DNA from: JBARDN01 sp963755705
Lineage (GTDB): Bacteria; Desulfobacterota; Binatia; Binatales; Binataceae
Direction: 5' to 3'
DNA: 64,000 nucleotides
Assembly (NCBI GenBank): GCA_963755705.1
Contig: CAVWKW010000001.1
Location: 62,001-126,000 of the forward strand
Both the position numbers and the translations under genes were made by a program. The notes beneath the pieces are model-generated. The model did no database searches. It was not told the origin of the DNA and saw only the letters and a list, made by a program, of their open reading frames with translations. Each line of letters opens with the position of its first letter. Position 1 is the first letter of the stretch. Below, piece by piece: positions 18,101 through 26,920 of this stretch.

Positions 18101-18429
18101 CGCGCCGCCGGGCGTAGGTGAAACACGGCGCGCGCCGCAATCGCGCGCGTCGCCAGCGCAGAGGCGGGCGCAAGGCCAAGCGCCGCCATCGTATCCGCGG
18201 CGAGCAGGCCGGCTAATCGATTGAAAGTCAGGCGATGAATTCCCGCGAGCGCGCCGCGCTCGGCCGCGAGCGCGCGAACCAGATCGTCAGCGCCCGCCCG
18301 CGCCGGCGCGATCACGATCGCCTCTGCGCCGGGCTCGAGCGCGCGCAGCCACTCGCGCGCCGCCGCGATTCGTTCGGCGGCGCGGGTCGAGGTGATTATC
18401 TGTCGCGAATCAGGCATCGGAAGCAGCAC
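15178..18429 (-). CDS. addB: AddB-type PD-(D/E)XK nuclease subunit
   Basis: About 1083 residues (an ATG at 18417, giving MPDSRQ, is an alternative start). The N-terminal half resembles an inactivated helicase fold. The C-terminus is a Fe-S nuclease: SLQHFAECPYRFFLQ supplies one Cys, GSIDLIE and VTDHKTG the catalytic acids and Lys, LQPVLYAL the Q/Y motif, and CQWCDYRRVC three more Cys of an AddB-like 4Fe-4S cluster. The stop overlaps the addA start, a strongly coupled pair. Partner of AddA in recombinational repair. Confidence 0.85.
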   Translation of the reverse strand: MLLPMPDSRQIITSTRAAERIAAAREWLRALEPGAEAIVIAPARAGADDLVRALAAERGALAGIHRLTFNRLAGLLAADTMAALGLAPASALATRAIAARAVFHLRPAARLQYFAPVIDQPGFANALARTLEELRLGDVSADELAGQGDSGAELGAMLLRFEAELADAKLADRAMILALAAEAVGADALPRFAAIATLLLDLPLETRREGALAAALAARAPSFFATVPAGDERTARMLSESLGVAVRSAFANNVGEATSLTRMQDHLFGDLTPSARDLDETVTINSAPGEMHECVEIARRIHHEARAGVRFDRIAILLHDPVRYLPCLQEALDRADIPAYFALGARRPRPGGRALLALLACAAENLSARRYSEYLSLAQIPSRAQAEASREIALDSELFASSLGRDLRDPATSTEAPVAEDRARAPRRWEQIIVDAAVIGSAARWARRLDGLERELARRRAELDDDTAQAAALEHKIADLRHLRETALPHIAILAALPKRALWGEWVARIRAIAAAAIRDRAEIEAALGELDAMAPVGPVGLDEVRHVLAERLAKLEDPPAPRRYGAVFVASPHRARAMSFEVVIVPGLAERIFPQKVTEDPILLDGSRAALGADLIRNEDRVGSERLALRIAVGAAEKRVMFSYPRVDLDQGRPRVPSFYALEVLRAAEGRLPGFDELARRASAPSAASPSWPGPADPAEAIDDAEFDLAVLEKLAGRDPESTRGAAHYLLGANEYLGRALRTRARRWLRRWTTADGLVDPEPAALAALGRHQLAARSYSPTSLQHFAECPYRFFLQAIHRLEPRDEAVAIEVIDPLTRGGLFAEVQYEILSRLRAADALPVAPLTLEAASALLDETLDEVATKWREELAPAIERVWLDGIESIRADLREWLRRAAEDPERWRPERFELAFGLADRAQADPASSREPSALDGGLKLRGSIDLIERAPDGRLRVTDHKTGRVRAANDFVIGGGKYLQPVLYALAAERVLGESIGVGRLYYCTAAGGYEERVVAVDEAARAAEAEFAAIVGQALSDGFLPAAPAERECQWCDYRRVCGPYEERRVKDVKPHARLEALARLRKMK

Positions 18430-18539
18430 ACGGCCGCTTACCGATTATTTCGCCGCAAGCGCATCGGCGAGCAAGAGGGCACCCGAGCGGTATCCACAAC
18501 CGTGTCAACCGCTGTCTTTGCGCCAAAGGCGCCGCGAAC

Positions 18540-19385
18540 CTACTTCAGCAGGTAAACCGGATCGCCGATATGCACGCCGCCACCCGCGCCGATCGCGGCG
18601 AACACGCCGACGTTGTTGCGATGGTGCCGGGCCGAAGTGCGCAGCACGTCGAGGTCGCGCGGAAGATCGTCCTGCGAATGCGTCGTCATCACACAGCGCA
18701 ACGCGGGAACCATCGCGGTGACTTTCACGCTCGCACCGACCAGCAACTCGCCGCCCTCCCATTCGTCTTCGACAAATCGGTCGTCCCCGGGCCCGCTATC
18801 CACCAACAGCGTGGGACGGAAGCGGCGCGGATCGAAAATCGATTTCGATCCCGCCAGCTTCGCGAGATGACGCAGCGTTCCGGTCGCGATCACATGCATT
18901 ACCGCCGTGTCGAAAAAGGAACCGGGTGAGAGGGAGAATTCCGGGGGCAGATTTTCCGCTGAGAGTCCGGGAATCACTTGCTCGATTGGCACGTCGGCGA
19001 AAACCGTTTTCGGATCGATCCCCGCGCGCTCGCGGACCGCGGTCTCCGCCCGCTCGAGCGTGACCTTGCGGCCCAGCGCGGCGCTGATCCTCTCCGCCGC
19101 TGCCGGATCGTCCGGATGAATCGTGCTCCCGTCGGGCATGCGGATAGTGATCGGCGAGCCGTTTCCGGCCGCCAGCGGATCATCATACTTGGCGCGGAAG
19201 TCGAACAGTCCCGAGAATTTCTTGGCGCTTGCGATGCGCTGCGTCGCCGTCTCGCGCATCGCCCACGCGCGATCGCCCACCGCGCCGCGCTCGGTAATCT
19301 CGACCTGCGCGAGCTGCTCGCCGAGCATCGATTTCACCGGATGCCGCCAAATCGCGGCGAGCACCCCTACCTGCTTTTGCGCCAT
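18540..19385 (-). CDS. MOSC-domain protein (molybdenum cofactor sulfurase C-terminal type)
   Basis: 281 residues from the ATG at 19385, chosen for AGGAGG just upstream; the frame runs further but into non-coding sequence. The N-terminal MOSC_N beta-barrel begins VGVLAAIWRHPVKSMLGEQL with GAVGDRAWAM. The MOSC core has RFRPTLLVD and the conserved Cys in ALRCVMTTHSQ. MOSC proteins bind molybdenum cofactor and reduce N-oxygenated substrates or transfer sulfur. It lies 35 bp behind the luciferase-like gene, so probably in one operon. Confidence 0.88.
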   Translation of the reverse strand: MAQKQVGVLAAIWRHPVKSMLGEQLAQVEITERGAVGDRAWAMRETATQRIASAKKFSGLFDFRAKYDDPLAAGNGSPITIRMPDGSTIHPDDPAAAERISAALGRKVTLERAETAVRERAGIDPKTVFADVPIEQVIPGLSAENLPPEFSLSPGSFFDTAVMHVIATGTLRHLAKLAGSKSIFDPRRFRPTLLVDSGPGDDRFVEDEWEGGELLVGASVKVTAMVPALRCVMTTHSQDDLPRDLDVLRTSARHHRNNVGVFAAIGAGGGVHIGDPVYLLK

Positions 19386-19420
19386 CGATGCCTCCTGTCT
19401 GCCGCGCGTTCCCGATCGCG

Positions 19421-20587
19421 CTAATGATCGCGCGGATGAGTCGCGTTGTAGTCGCGGATCGCTTTCAGGATCGCGCCGCTGGCTTTTTCCATCAGCTCGC
19501 CCTGATTCGCGGTGACACGCGCCGCCGACGCTTCGATCGGTTTGATCAGTCCCTGGCATCGCGGCATCACGTAGCGAGCGATCATTTCGTAAGAGCGCAG
19601 CGACTGCTCGCGCGTGGTCCAATCGTGCGCAAAGCTGAGAATTGTGCCGAAACCGCCCGAAAGTTCCTGCAACTTTGCGATCCGTTCGAGCGCGTCGTCA
19701 GGCGTGCCGATAATCGCGCCGCCGTAGTCGGACATCCTTTTGGCCGCGGCGTAGCCGTCGTCGAACCGCGGGCGTTGCGGCGTACCGAGAATCCCGATGA
19801 TATATTCATTCTGCCATTTCTTGAGACCGTCGGCGACTTCGCGCAGCGCCTGCTCTTTCGAATCCGCCAGATGAAACGGCATCACGATCCGCCAGTTGCT
19901 GCGATCGATATGCTGCCCATGCTCGCGCGCCGAGGTCTCGCCAAAATTCCACTGCGTCGGCAGCGCCATCAGCCCCTCTTCGGAATACGACGCGACCGAG
20001 AGCACGCCGATTCCGTACTTGCCCGCGCACTTCATTCCCGACGGCGAGATCGTCGAAGCGGTCGCGACCGGAATCCGCTCCTGCAGCGGACGGATCTGCA
20101 GCGCCGCGTTGTTGAGCTCGAACCACGAACCCTTATAGCTGAAGGGCTCGTCGGTCGTGAGCAGGCGCAGGATCACGCCCAGGCCTTCGTCCATCCGCTC
20201 GCGTTGTGTCATCGGATCGATCCCGAGCATTACCGCATCCGACGGCAGCGCGCCCGGGCCGACTCCCAGCATCGCGCGTCCGTGGCTCAGATGATCGAGC
20301 ATCACGATCCGCTGCGCGACGTTGAACGGGTGATGATACGGGATCGAGACGACTCCGGTGCCGAGCTTGATCCGCTTGGTCCGTTCCGCTGCGGCAACCA
20401 GGAACATCTCGGGCGACGCGATCGTCTCCCATCCCGCCGAGTGATGCTCCCCAACCCAGAATTCGTCGTAGTGAAGTTGGTCGAGCCACTGCGCCAGTTC
20501 CAGATCACGCTGGAGCTGAAGCGTCGGGTGCTCGCCAATCGGATGATGCGGCGCCAGAAACGCGCCGAAGCCGAGCCGTTTAGTCAT
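19421..20587 (-). CDS. LLM-class flavin-dependent oxidoreductase (luciferase-like monooxygenase)
   Basis: 388 residues, full-length bacterial luciferase-like TIM barrel. Recognisable: GFGAFLAPHHPIGEHP at the N-terminus, FWVGEHHSAGWE, RTKRIKLGTGVVSIPYHHP, HLSHGRAMLGVGPGALPSD, and the FMN-phosphate region near TASTISPSGMKCAGKYGIG. Such enzymes use FMNH2 or F420 to oxidise diverse organic compounds; the substrate cannot be read from sequence. It sits between an NTF2-like protein and a MOSC protein on the same strand. Confidence 0.9.
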   Translation of the reverse strand: MTKRLGFGAFLAPHHPIGEHPTLQLQRDLELAQWLDQLHYDEFWVGEHHSAGWETIASPEMFLVAAAERTKRIKLGTGVVSIPYHHPFNVAQRIVMLDHLSHGRAMLGVGPGALPSDAVMLGIDPMTQRERMDEGLGVILRLLTTDEPFSYKGSWFELNNAALQIRPLQERIPVATASTISPSGMKCAGKYGIGVLSVASYSEEGLMALPTQWNFGETSAREHGQHIDRSNWRIVMPFHLADSKEQALREVADGLKKWQNEYIIGILGTPQRPRFDDGYAAAKRMSDYGGAIIGTPDDALERIAKLQELSGGFGTILSFAHDWTTREQSLRSYEMIARYVMPRCQGLIKPIEASAARVTANQGELMEKASGAILKAIRDYNATHPRDH

Positions 20588-20644
20588 CGAAGAAACTCCT
20601 TGCTGATTCGTTGATACAGGCGACGCACGCGTCGGCTGCCGAAG

Positions 20645-21037
20645 CTAACCGCGCATTGCAGTGATTTGAGCGCTATCCAGATATTCGTCGAGGCGCGTGA
20701 TTTGCCCGCCCTCGACGATTCCCACCATGCATCCTGCGATCGCAACCGCTTTGCCCGACGCCTTTACTCTTCCGTGCAGCACGTGTTGCTGCACGAACCC
20801 TGTAGGTGTTGGCTGACGTTTGATATCGGTGTACGCAATTTCCGCGACATTGCCCACCATCCATTCGAGCAGCGCGAGGTTTTCGTCCATCGTCTGGGTG
20901 GCGCCGTCGAAGTTGTGCCAGATCTTTATGCTCGGCGCGTAGAGTCCGCGAACCGCGGCGACATCGCCATGCTCGATCGCTTTGAACAGACGATTGGCGA
21001 CCTCGAGCGATTGTTTTTCCGATGCTTTCAGTTCCAT
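20645..21037 (-). CDS. SnoaL/NTF2-like protein
   Basis: 130 residues from the ATG at 21037 with AAGGCGG upstream. Pattern of a SnoaL-like cone fold: VANRLFKAIEHGDVAAVRGLYAP, a Trp-His near IKIWHNFDGATQTMDENLALLEWM, then VQQHVLHGRVKASGKAV and GQITRLDEYLDSAQ. Members bind or isomerise small hydrophobic substrates. It is 57 bp upstream of the luciferase-like gene and 28 bp behind the DUF2231 gene, so a common transcript is likely. Confidence 0.82.
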   Translation of the reverse strand: MELKASEKQSLEVANRLFKAIEHGDVAAVRGLYAPSIKIWHNFDGATQTMDENLALLEWMVGNVAEIAYTDIKRQPTPTGFVQQHVLHGRVKASGKAVAIAGCMVGIVEGGQITRLDEYLDSAQITAMRG

Positions 21038-21065
21038 GATTTGCCGCCTTGAATTAATGACCTGA

Positions 21066-21716
21066 TTACATTGTGGTCGGTGACGCGCTCGCAGTTGGCG
21101 TGGGCATTGGCGGCGCCACGGCGGACGCTGCAGCCGAGGCCGCGGAAGCTGCGGCAGACGCCGCCGCACTTGGCATCGGCGTTGGCACCGCGACCATCGG
21201 AATCGGCGTCGCGATCACCGGAACTCCCGGACTTGGCGCGGCTTCGGCTCTCTGCGGCGTGGTTCCCACTCCGTAATCATAGACCAGCTCGCCGCCCAGA
21301 TGACCCTGATAGCAAATCGCCACCACCGCGATTAACGCGACGACAAGATAGATCACGCGCGTCCGCACCATCGCCGTCAGTCCCTGGATCAGGATCCGCC
21401 AAAGCGCGAGCACGCCGAATACGTACATCAGAATATCGCCGAGTTGCGCATGCCGATGCATCAGCGGTTTCGCGACCGGCGGGATAGTCTTCCACACCCA
21501 CTCCGGCTGCAGCTTTCCGCCCGTGACCCACGAACCCGCGACCGCGATCGCTCCCAGAATCATCAGGGTCAGCGCCATGTACCGCATCCAGATGCGATTG
21601 GGCACCAGGGTCGCGGCCAGATCGATAAGCACCGCGACGACAATCAGCGCGATCGAAAAGTGATCGACCACCGGATGAATCTGCAGGGATGTGATCCAAG
21701 CGAGGACGTTTGCCAT
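21066..21716 (-). CDS. DUF2231-family membrane protein with Ala/Pro tail
   Basis: 216 residues from the ATG at 21716 (AGGAGA upstream). Four membrane segments: HPVVDHFSIALIVVAVLIDLAA, MALTLMILGAIAVAGSWVTGG, ILMYVFGVLALWRILIQGL and RVIYLVVALIAVVAICYQGH. The DUF2231 signature is the early HPVVDHFSIAL and the late GGELVYDYGVG. The final 55 residues are almost only Ala, Pro, Ser and Thr, probably an unstructured extracytoplasmic tail. Possible quinone or heme-linked function in the family; nothing specific here. Confidence 0.85.
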   Translation of the reverse strand: MANVLAWITSLQIHPVVDHFSIALIVVAVLIDLAATLVPNRIWMRYMALTLMILGAIAVAGSWVTGGKLQPEWVWKTIPPVAKPLMHRHAQLGDILMYVFGVLALWRILIQGLTAMVRTRVIYLVVALIAVVAICYQGHLGGELVYDYGVGTTPQRAEAAPSPGVPVIATPIPMVAVPTPMPSAAASAAASAASAAASAVAPPMPTPTASASPTTM

Positions 21717-21883
21717 CGGGTCTCCTGAAAGGCGCAGCGCTCGACACACTCGAGCATAGGCGAGCGACGCGTGCGCGACCCAACTTATATCGCAGAGCCA
21801 GCCAGTTCAGGCAATTCAATTGATGACATCGGAATGTTTTGTCGATCGGTAATCGAAGAAAAGGCGAAGCACAGCTCTAGCGC

Positions 21884-23722
21884 TCACTTCGGTGATGCCG
21901 AAGCCGACGGCGATTCATTCATGGAAGCAGTCGACGACGCCGTCGGCGATTCTGTGGGCGATGGGGTCGCGCTCGGCGTCGGGGACGCGATCTCAGTCGA
22001 CGTCGGCGTAGCGGTTGCAGTCGCTGAAGGTGCCGAAGCTGGCGCGGGCGTGGCCGCGGCGTTCGGCGGCTGGCGCACGACGATAGAAAGATCGTTAATC
22101 TCGACCGGGCTCCACGCGTGCGCAGTCAGAAGAAAGCGCAGGGCCTCTGCCGCTCTGAGCTTGCTGAAATCTGGCTTCCAGCTTTCTTCAAATCCAAATT
22201 GAAAACTGGTTTGCGTATCTGCCGATGAGTCAGAAGGATTTCTCGTCGCGACGACGGTTGCGTTTGCGGGATCGGCGGCCGGCGCGATCGCGCGCAGATA
22301 CCACGAGAGTGCGGGCGCGTCGCCGGGCAGCGCGGTGGTCGCCCCCGCTCCCGCCAGTTTGATCGCGCGAGCGCATTGCGCGGGAGTCTGGATCGTCGTC
22401 GCGGGCCCGTTCCATAAAAGTGACGCGCGCCGCTCCCATTGCGCCTCGCTCGCGTTCGGCGCCGCGATCACCGCGCTGGTCACGAATTGCGCATACATCG
22501 CGAGTATCGCGATCGCGGCCGCCGGATAGCGCACGATGTCCCATCCTTGAAGCTCATGCAGCCACTGGATTCCCCACGCACCCACAAGCGCCACCGGCAC
22601 AATGAATCCAACCGCGAACTCGGCGCGATACGGCCGCGCGATCGTCCACACCGCGAAGCTCACGAACATCCAGACCAGGCACCATCCGGCGAAGTACGAC
22701 TTGATCCTCCGCGCGAGGATCGCGACCACGCCCGCGAGTGCCGCCAGCACGATCGCGAATTCATAGAAGCCGGTTATTGCGAGATACAACCGCGGCGCCG
22801 AAAGCGCAGACCAGCTGACCGTATTGGCGAGCGGTGCATACAACGCGGCGAACGGAACCCGCAGGGCCCTGGCACTCAGTATCTCGATGATGACGATCCA
22901 TGCCGCGATGAAAGCGATCCCTCCCGCGACCAGTAGCCATCCACGCCGCGTCCACCAAACCCGGATGCGCAAGACCGTGTTGCCGCCTGCGATCGCGTTG
23001 ACAACGCCGACGATCGCCAGTGCGAGTATCGCCGTAAGCGCATCAATTGCGCCGACCGGCCCTGCGCTGATCGCCAGCGCGAGTATGATCGCAAGACCCG
23101 CCGCGCGCGCCGCCGTCGGCCACCGGACCATCGACATCGCGATCGCGATCGCGATCATCACCAACGCGATCGCGACGTTGGCGGTTGTCCCGAAGCTGGA
23201 AAAGTAGAGCAGGGTCGGCGAGATCGCGAACATCGCGGCCAGCGCGAGTGAGCCCGCGCGCCCGATGGCGCCGCGCAGCGCGAACGCCGCGCACAGTATC
23301 AGTAACGCGCCGAGCGCCGGAACGACCCGCGCGCTCATGTCCGACACGCCGATCGCGTGAAAGATTCCGATCTGCACAAACCCGATCCATCCGAGCGCCC
23401 TGTCCGCCGCCGAAGGATAAGTGACCCCGGTCGCGAGTGCGTATTCTCCAAGAGCGCGCGCTGCCTCACCGGGGAACATCGGGCGCGTCGCGAGCGCGGC
23501 GAACCGCGTTACAATCGTGTATGCCGCGACCAGCATCCATCCGAGATGCTCTGCCGTGATCGTGAATAGCGGATGCTGGAGCCTCCGGGCGCTGCGAACG
23601 CGGCTGTCCTGCGCCTCGGGCGCGATCTGCTGCGCGGAGGCGGGCTCGACCCGATCAGCGCGATCGTGAGGATCGATTCCGAGCCGCCAGTCGTCGGGCC
23701 CGCGATGTTCGTCATTAGGCAT
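21884..23722 (-). CDS. GT-C-like polytopic membrane protein (Agl23/ArnT-like)
   Basis: 612 residues with roughly ten membrane helices after a 50-residue soluble N-terminus. The first loop (RPMFPGEAARALGEYALATG) sits where GT-C glycosyltransferases and the Agl23 family carry an acidic motif such as HDE; only the Glu is kept. GVSDMSARVVPALGALLILCA and GRAGSLALAAMFAISPTLLYFS match that superfamily's following helices. A soluble domain and a 70-residue Ser/Thr/Pro/Ala tail end the protein. Possible lipid-linked sugar transferase or flippase-associated protein; activity uncertain because the motif is degenerate. Confidence 0.6.
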   Translation of the reverse strand: MPNDEHRGPDDWRLGIDPHDRADRVEPASAQQIAPEAQDSRVRSARRLQHPLFTITAEHLGWMLVAAYTIVTRFAALATRPMFPGEAARALGEYALATGVTYPSAADRALGWIGFVQIGIFHAIGVSDMSARVVPALGALLILCAAFALRGAIGRAGSLALAAMFAISPTLLYFSSFGTTANVAIALVMIAIAIAMSMVRWPTAARAAGLAIILALAISAGPVGAIDALTAILALAIVGVVNAIAGGNTVLRIRVWWTRRGWLLVAGGIAFIAAWIVIIEILSARALRVPFAALYAPLANTVSWSALSAPRLYLAITGFYEFAIVLAALAGVVAILARRIKSYFAGWCLVWMFVSFAVWTIARPYRAEFAVGFIVPVALVGAWGIQWLHELQGWDIVRYPAAAIAILAMYAQFVTSAVIAAPNASEAQWERRASLLWNGPATTIQTPAQCARAIKLAGAGATTALPGDAPALSWYLRAIAPAADPANATVVATRNPSDSSADTQTSFQFGFEESWKPDFSKLRAAEALRFLLTAHAWSPVEINDLSIVVRQPPNAAATPAPASAPSATATATPTSTEIASPTPSATPSPTESPTASSTASMNESPSASASPK

Positions 23723-23857
23723 CGATGCAAATCGCTATGTTCCTCCGCCCGCCGTGTCAACGCCGCCGCTCCCGAAAGTTACGAACCCATGAAAAATCTA
23801 TTTCACACTTGTGCGACACGTTCATCCGATTATGCTTGAGTCGTTTGGGGCGGTCAG

Positions 23858-25591
23858 ATGGCAGACGACAAGATCACTCCGGTGCGGCGCCTGTTTGGCG
23901 CGACCGTGTCATTCCTCGCGCTGGCGGCGATAATCGCGTTGTTCTTCGCCTATCGCAGCCGCGCCGAGCTGCCGCTGCATCCGCCGAGGTTCTCGAGCTC
24001 GATCGAGCATCTGCCCTACTACGCCTTCTGCTCGTTCTACCGGATGCTCGCCGCGTATATCGTCGCGCTGTTTTTTTCCATCGGATACGGGATGCTGGCG
24101 GCGCGCGGCGGAATCTGGGAGCGCGTACTGATTCCGACGGTCGATATCGCGCAGTCGGTACCGGTAGTCGGTTTCTTTCCCGCTGCGATTTTCTTTTTTG
24201 TCGCGCTCGCACATGGCCGCCAGATCGGCGTCGAGATGGCGGCGATCTTTCTCATCTTCACCAGCCAGGCGTGGAACATGACGCTGGGCGTGTACGAGGC
24301 GGTGAAGACGCTCCCGGGTGATTCGAAAGAAGCACTCGAGGCATTCGGCGTCTCCGGATGGCTGCGGTTCAAGCGCCTGTGGATGCCGGCGTGCGTGCCC
24401 AAGCTGGTTTACAACTCGATCCTGTCGTGGGTCGCGGGATGGTACTACCTGATCGAGTGCGAGATAATCGCCGTCGGCCCGGCCAACTATCGTCTGCCCG
24501 GGCTGGGCAGCTTTCTGATGGACGCCGCCGAGCACGGCGCGTGGATCGAGCTCAGCGCTGGGCTTCTCATACTGTTGGTCATAATCGTGCTGATGGACGC
24601 GATCGTGTGGCAGCCGCTCACAATCTGGTCCGACAAATTCCGCTATGAGTTTGCCGCCTCTTCCCAGACCGCGCGCTCGCTTGGGATGCTCGATGCCCTG
24701 GGCGGGATCGGACCTGCTATGACGCGAGCACTGCGCGTCGTACTGGTGCCACCCTATCGCGCGATTTTACGGGTGACGGGAAAGATCCCACGCGTGACAA
24801 TCGCTTCGAGTCCCGCAGCGCGGCGCGCTGGCCGGCTCGTGCGGACATTCCTCATCGCATCGGTCGTCGTATTTTTTGCCTATGCGATCGGCGCCGGGTT
24901 AGTCGCACTGGCGCGCGCACTGATCACACCGTGGCCAACCGCGGCAAAGCAGATTCCGATTGCGACCCTCGCGTCGTTCACGCGGATGGTCATTGCGTAT
25001 GCGATTTCACTGGCGTGGACGATCCCGTGCGCTCTGGCAGCCAGCGAGAGCCCGCGCTTCAACCGCTTCCTGGCACCCGCGGCGGAGATCGTCGGTGCGA
25101 TGCCAGCGACCGCGCTGTTCCCGCTGATCGTGGTGTTTGTGATCCGCGTCACCGGCGAGATGAACCTCGCATCGATCCTTCTGATCCTCACCGGGATGCA
25201 GTGGTATCTCCTGTTCAACCTGCTGGCGGGCGTCAACCAGGTGCCCGAAGATTTGAAGGAGGCCGCCCGCGTCTTCGGACTCTCGCGCACCGCGACCTGG
25301 CGCAAGCTGATTCTGCCGGCCTCGCTGCCTTCGCTCATAACCGGCAGCCTGACCGCTTGGGGCGGCGGATGGAACGCGCTGATCGTTTCCGAGTACTTCG
25401 TCTTCCGCGGCGAAACATATAAGGTGACCGGCCTCGGCGCGCTGCTCGATATCGCGACCTATCAAACCCGCAACGGCACGATGATCCTTTTGAGCCTGCT
25501 GTCGATGGTCGCGGTCGTGTTAGTCTTGAATCGACTCGTCTGGCGGCGGCTATATAACGTAGCGACCGAACGCTATCGGCTGGATTACTAA
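23858..25591 (+). CDS. ABC transporter permease, two fused membrane domains
   Basis: 577 residues, two BPD_transp_1 domains in tandem. Each carries an EAA loop that docks to the ATPase: EALEAFGVSGWLRFKRLWMP in the first half and EAARVFGLSRTATWRKLILP in the second. Each half has about six helices. The type is the nitrate/sulfonate/taurine-like importer group. The ATPase gene follows 48 bp downstream and an accessory gene after that. No substrate-binding protein gene is adjacent, so the substrate is unknown. Confidence 0.92.
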   Translation: MADDKITPVRRLFGATVSFLALAAIIALFFAYRSRAELPLHPPRFSSSIEHLPYYAFCSFYRMLAAYIVALFFSIGYGMLAARGGIWERVLIPTVDIAQSVPVVGFFPAAIFFFVALAHGRQIGVEMAAIFLIFTSQAWNMTLGVYEAVKTLPGDSKEALEAFGVSGWLRFKRLWMPACVPKLVYNSILSWVAGWYYLIECEIIAVGPANYRLPGLGSFLMDAAEHGAWIELSAGLLILLVIIVLMDAIVWQPLTIWSDKFRYEFAASSQTARSLGMLDALGGIGPAMTRALRVVLVPPYRAILRVTGKIPRVTIASSPAARRAGRLVRTFLIASVVVFFAYAIGAGLVALARALITPWPTAAKQIPIATLASFTRMVIAYAISLAWTIPCALAASESPRFNRFLAPAAEIVGAMPATALFPLIVVFVIRVTGEMNLASILLILTGMQWYLLFNLLAGVNQVPEDLKEAARVFGLSRTATWRKLILPASLPSLITGSLTAWGGGWNALIVSEYFVFRGETYKVTGLGALLDIATYQTRNGTMILLSLLSMVAVVLVLNRLVWRRLYNVATERYRLDY

Positions 25592-25639
25592 CTTCTCCTA
25601 TATACGCCCAATGTGCGAAGACCCTGACCCCGCAGACCC

Positions 25640-26398
25640 ATGCCGCTCCTCGAGCTCCGCAACGTCTCCAAAAGCTTCTCCATCCCCAAGGGATCGCTGC
25701 TCGTGCTCAACGATATCTCCTTCACCGTCGAGGAAGGCGAATTCGTTGCGCTGGTAGGACCCTCGGGATGCGGCAAATCCACGCTGCTGCGCCTGATCAA
25801 TGGGATCATCCCGCTCAGCTCCGGCCAGGTGCTCTACTGCGGCAAGCAGGTCAACGGGATCAATCTCGAGTCCGCGCTCGTGTTCCAATCCTTCGCACTG
25901 CTGCCGTGGCTCTCGGTGAAAGCCAACGTCGAGATGGGCCTCGAGGCGCGCGGGCTCGGGGTCGAAGAATGTGAAAAGCGGGCCAGTATCTATATCGACA
26001 AGGTCGGCCTCGACGGCTTCGAAGAGGCCTACCCGCGCGAGCTCTCCGGCGGAATGAAACAGCGCGTCGGCTTCGCACGCGCACTCGCCGTCGAGCCCCG
26101 CGTGCTCCTGATGGACGAGCCGTTCTCCGCCCTCGACGCTCTGACCGCGATCACCCTGCGCGAGGAATTGCTCGATATCTGGCAGGCACCCGACATGTCG
26201 GTGAAGACGATCATCATGGTCACCCATATTATCGAAGAAGCGATCGAGCTCGCCGACCGAATTATCGTGCTCGGCTCGAGTCCGGGCCATGTGGTCGCCG
26301 ATCTCAAGGTCGATCTGCAGCGTCCGCGCGACCGCCGCTCGGATCCCTTCAACGCATGGACCGACAAAGTCTTCTCACTGATCGAGGAGCGCAGCTGA
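25640..26398 (+). CDS. ABC transporter ATP-binding protein (nitrate/sulfonate type)
   Basis: 252 residues with all nucleotide-binding motifs: Walker A GPSGCGKST, Q-loop VFQSFALLPWL, signature LSGGMKQRVGFARAL, Walker B RVLLMDEPFSALD, H-loop IMVTHIIEEA. Closest in style to the SsuB/TauB/NrtD group. It energises the fused permease encoded just upstream. The stop overlaps the next start (TGATG), so the accessory protein is translationally coupled. Confidence 0.94.
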   Translation: MPLLELRNVSKSFSIPKGSLLVLNDISFTVEEGEFVALVGPSGCGKSTLLRLINGIIPLSSGQVLYCGKQVNGINLESALVFQSFALLPWLSVKANVEMGLEARGLGVEECEKRASIYIDKVGLDGFEEAYPRELSGGMKQRVGFARALAVEPRVLLMDEPFSALDALTAITLREELLDIWQAPDMSVKTIIMVTHIIEEAIELADRIIVLGSSPGHVVADLKVDLQRPRDRRSDPFNAWTDKVFSLIEERS

Positions 26399-26883
26399 TG
26401 CCGGTCAATATCATCCCGATTCCGGACTGCCAGCTCACCTGGGTCTTCGGCCTGCTCGAGTTGCTCGAAGATCGCGGTGGCCGCGAGGACGGCTACAAGA
26501 TCGCGCGCGACCTGCAGTTCAAGTTCGGCGATCTGCTCAAAGTCATGAAGGCCGCCGAAATCCTGGGCCTGGTCTCGACTCCTGCCGGCGACGTAGTGCT
26601 CGAACCCCTCGGCAAGCAGTTGCTTGCCGACGACATCAACCAGCGCAAGCTGCTCATTCGCGAGCAACTGAAAAAGCATCCCCTGTTTAGCTACCTGGTG
26701 CGGCTGCTGCGCGGACAGGAGGATCGCTCGCTCGCCAAGGAAGTCGTGCTCGAGCACCTGGCGATGCTTTTGCCGAGCGAACCACCGCAGCGGATGTTCC
26801 AGACGATCGTCAACTGGGGGCGCTTTGCCGAACTATTCGGCTATAACAAGGATGAGGACCGTTTCTATCTCGATCACGAATAG
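26398..26883 (+). CDS. Stand-alone AAA-associated C-terminal domain protein of the ABC system
   Basis: 161 residues. The sequence (PIPDCQLTWVFGLLELLED, GREDGYKIARDLQFKFGDLL, MKAAEILGLVSTPAGDVVLE) matches the AAA_assoc_C domain that in many nitrate/sulfonate-type importers is fused to the end of the ATPase. Here it is a separate gene overlapping the ATPase stop. The first part reads like a winged helix, the second is helical. A regulatory role on the ATPase is likely but inferred. Confidence 0.82.
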   Translation: MPVNIIPIPDCQLTWVFGLLELLEDRGGREDGYKIARDLQFKFGDLLKVMKAAEILGLVSTPAGDVVLEPLGKQLLADDINQRKLLIREQLKKHPLFSYLVRLLRGQEDRSLAKEVVLEHLAMLLPSEPPQRMFQTIVNWGRFAELFGYNKDEDRFYLDHE

Positions 26884-26920
26884 GCGCGCCGCGCGTGAGC
26901 GCATCCTGGAGGATCCAACA

